Shown here: positions 63,274-64,000 of the stretch, in pieces
Numbering within the stretch: position 1 is the first letter of the stretch
Layout: the number at the start of each line of letters is the position of its first letter
NCBI RefSeq assembly: GCF_000365425.1
Contig: NZ_AQOV01000002.1
Coordinates: 1,426,001 to 1,490,000 of the forward strand
Reading direction: 5' to 3'
From: Methylomonas sp. MK1
GTDB taxonomy: Bacteria; Pseudomonadota; Gammaproteobacteria; Methylococcales; Methylomonadaceae
Length of the DNA stretch: 64,000 nt
Made by a program: the position numbers and the translations under genes
Notes under the pieces: model-generated
What the model saw: the letters and a program-made list of their open reading frames with translations, nothing else
Databases searched by the model: none
What the model was told of the DNA's origin: nothing

Positions 63274-64000
63274 GTGAAAAACTCTTTTTTTCTGGTCATA
63301 CCCCAGCAAAAAAATGATCCCCAATTATCGGCGTCGTTTACCGACGATGCGTTACGGCAATGGATTGCGGAACTGCCGACTGCCAATCCCGGTCTGGCTG
63401 CCCGTTTGTTCTACGAGTTATTGGGCGAATTGATTTCGGTGGAAATGCCGGCGGCAAAACGCTTGCATGCCTTGGAGTTACTCAGAGACAGCTTTTACTT
63501 GATCGACGATTATTTGCGCTCGCGACTGATCAAGTTTGGTTTCCCCAAGGGTGAAAGCGAAAAAAAAATCTTCGGCTTGGCCTGCGCAATCGAAAGACAA
63601 TTTACCATCGGCTATTGGAGCGTGGTGAAGGATTTGACCCGCCGCGAAATCGGTTGGTTACAGGGTAAGTCTACCGCGCTGGCGATACAGCGCACTATCC
63701 GGGGCTTGAGCCGGATAGTGATAAGTCACTACATGATGAGCTATCCGGTGCCGGACTGGATCTGGATCGATTTGCACTCGTTGTATAAACTCGCCGTGAA
63801 GCTGGATAAGGCTAGCTCTAAGGTGGCAGACCAGGGCGGTATATTCAGCAAACTGTCGTCAGTCGAAGACAGCTATAAACAAATATTGCTGCTGAGTTTG
63901 GCCTACCCATCCGGATTGATGCAGAAAGAGTTTCAACTGGTTTATGAGTTTTTGGAGAAAATCAGCGATTTTCTGCAAATCGAAACCAAACCGGTAGCCG
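63274..64000 (+). CDS. Hypothetical protein, partial at window end
   Basis: The frame starts with GTG (MKNSFFLVIPQQKNDPQLSA) and stays open to the last base, giving at least 242 residues. The sequence is helical and soluble, with no domain I recognise with confidence in this part. No in-frame ATG lies near the start. It lies 110 nt after the small conserved gene, and the continuation outside the window would be needed to name it. Confidence 0.6.
   Translation, partial: MKNSFFLVIPQQKNDPQLSASFTDDALRQWIAELPTANPGLAARLFYELLGELISVEMPAAKRLHALELLRDSFYLIDDYLRSRLIKFGFPKGESEKKIFGLACAIERQFTIGYWSVVKDLTRREIGWLQGKSTALAIQRTIRGLSRIVISHYMMSYPVPDWIWIDLHSLYKLAVKLDKASSKVADQGGIFSKLSSVEDSYKQILLLSLAYPSGLMQKEFQLVYEFLEKISDFLQIETKPVA

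Overview
The window looks like a chromosomal segment of a gammaproteobacterium, most likely a methanotroph of the Methylomonas/Methylococcales type. That placement is an inference. It rests on two secreted proteins with VPLPA-CTERM sorting tails, a DUF2956 protein, the style of the housekeeping genes (nadK-recN, htpG, ispH, rraA, hslR, trhP) and an intergenic repeat family of a kind I associate with such genomes. No methane-oxidation gene, rRNA or tRNA is visible here.

Layout. (1) 1-4.5 kb: a pirin/ABM-monooxygenase pair divergent from a LysR regulator, with a perfect T-N11-A palindrome between them, then a TerB-like protein, a small unknown and DUF2956. (2) 4.5-7 kb: a small integron-type cassette array without an integrase, all on the minus strand. 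It holds a GIY-YIG nuclease-like gene and a HEPN-like gene, with two well-formed attC sites and remnants of further boundaries. (3) 7-15.5 kb: a DUF2339/DUF3999 membrane pair, a chemoreceptor with a periplasmic CXXCH motif, a VPLPA-CTERM phytase-like esterase, and an EamA transporter behind a structured leader. (4) 15.5-25.9 kb: recN and nadK, two inverted copies of a ~270-bp repeat bracketing two orphan genes, DUF924, a second VPLPA-CTERM protein, htpG with a sigma-32-type promoter, and a response regulator-TPR/histidine kinase pair.

(5) 26-53.6 kb: one long plus-strand surface-polysaccharide (O-antigen) locus. It begins with the complete dTDP-L-rhamnose set rfbBDAC. An AT-rich block follows with an epimerase, the Wzm/Wzt ABC exporter, methyltransferases and glycosyltransferases. 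Then come an asparagine synthetase-like gene and a decayed IS200/IS605 element. Next is a CDP-3,6-dideoxyhexose module (ddhA-ddhB-ddhC, paratose synthase-like, CDP-paratose 2-epimerase) that should lead to CDP-tyvelose. Last are a Wzx-type flippase and four glycosyltransferases. The composition changes several times, so the locus looks assembled from modules of different origin. (6) 53.6-64 kb: housekeeping genes again (trhP, rraA, ispH, rhodanese, hslR), a large lipoprotein, a DUF748/AsmA-like envelope protein and small unknowns. The last CDS runs off the window.

The best candidates for something unusual are the integrase-less cassette array with two possible nucleic-acid-targeting proteins, the tyvelose pathway combined with both an ABC exporter and a flippase, the FkbM protein with an 18-residue tandem repeat, and the structured leader in front of the EamA gene.
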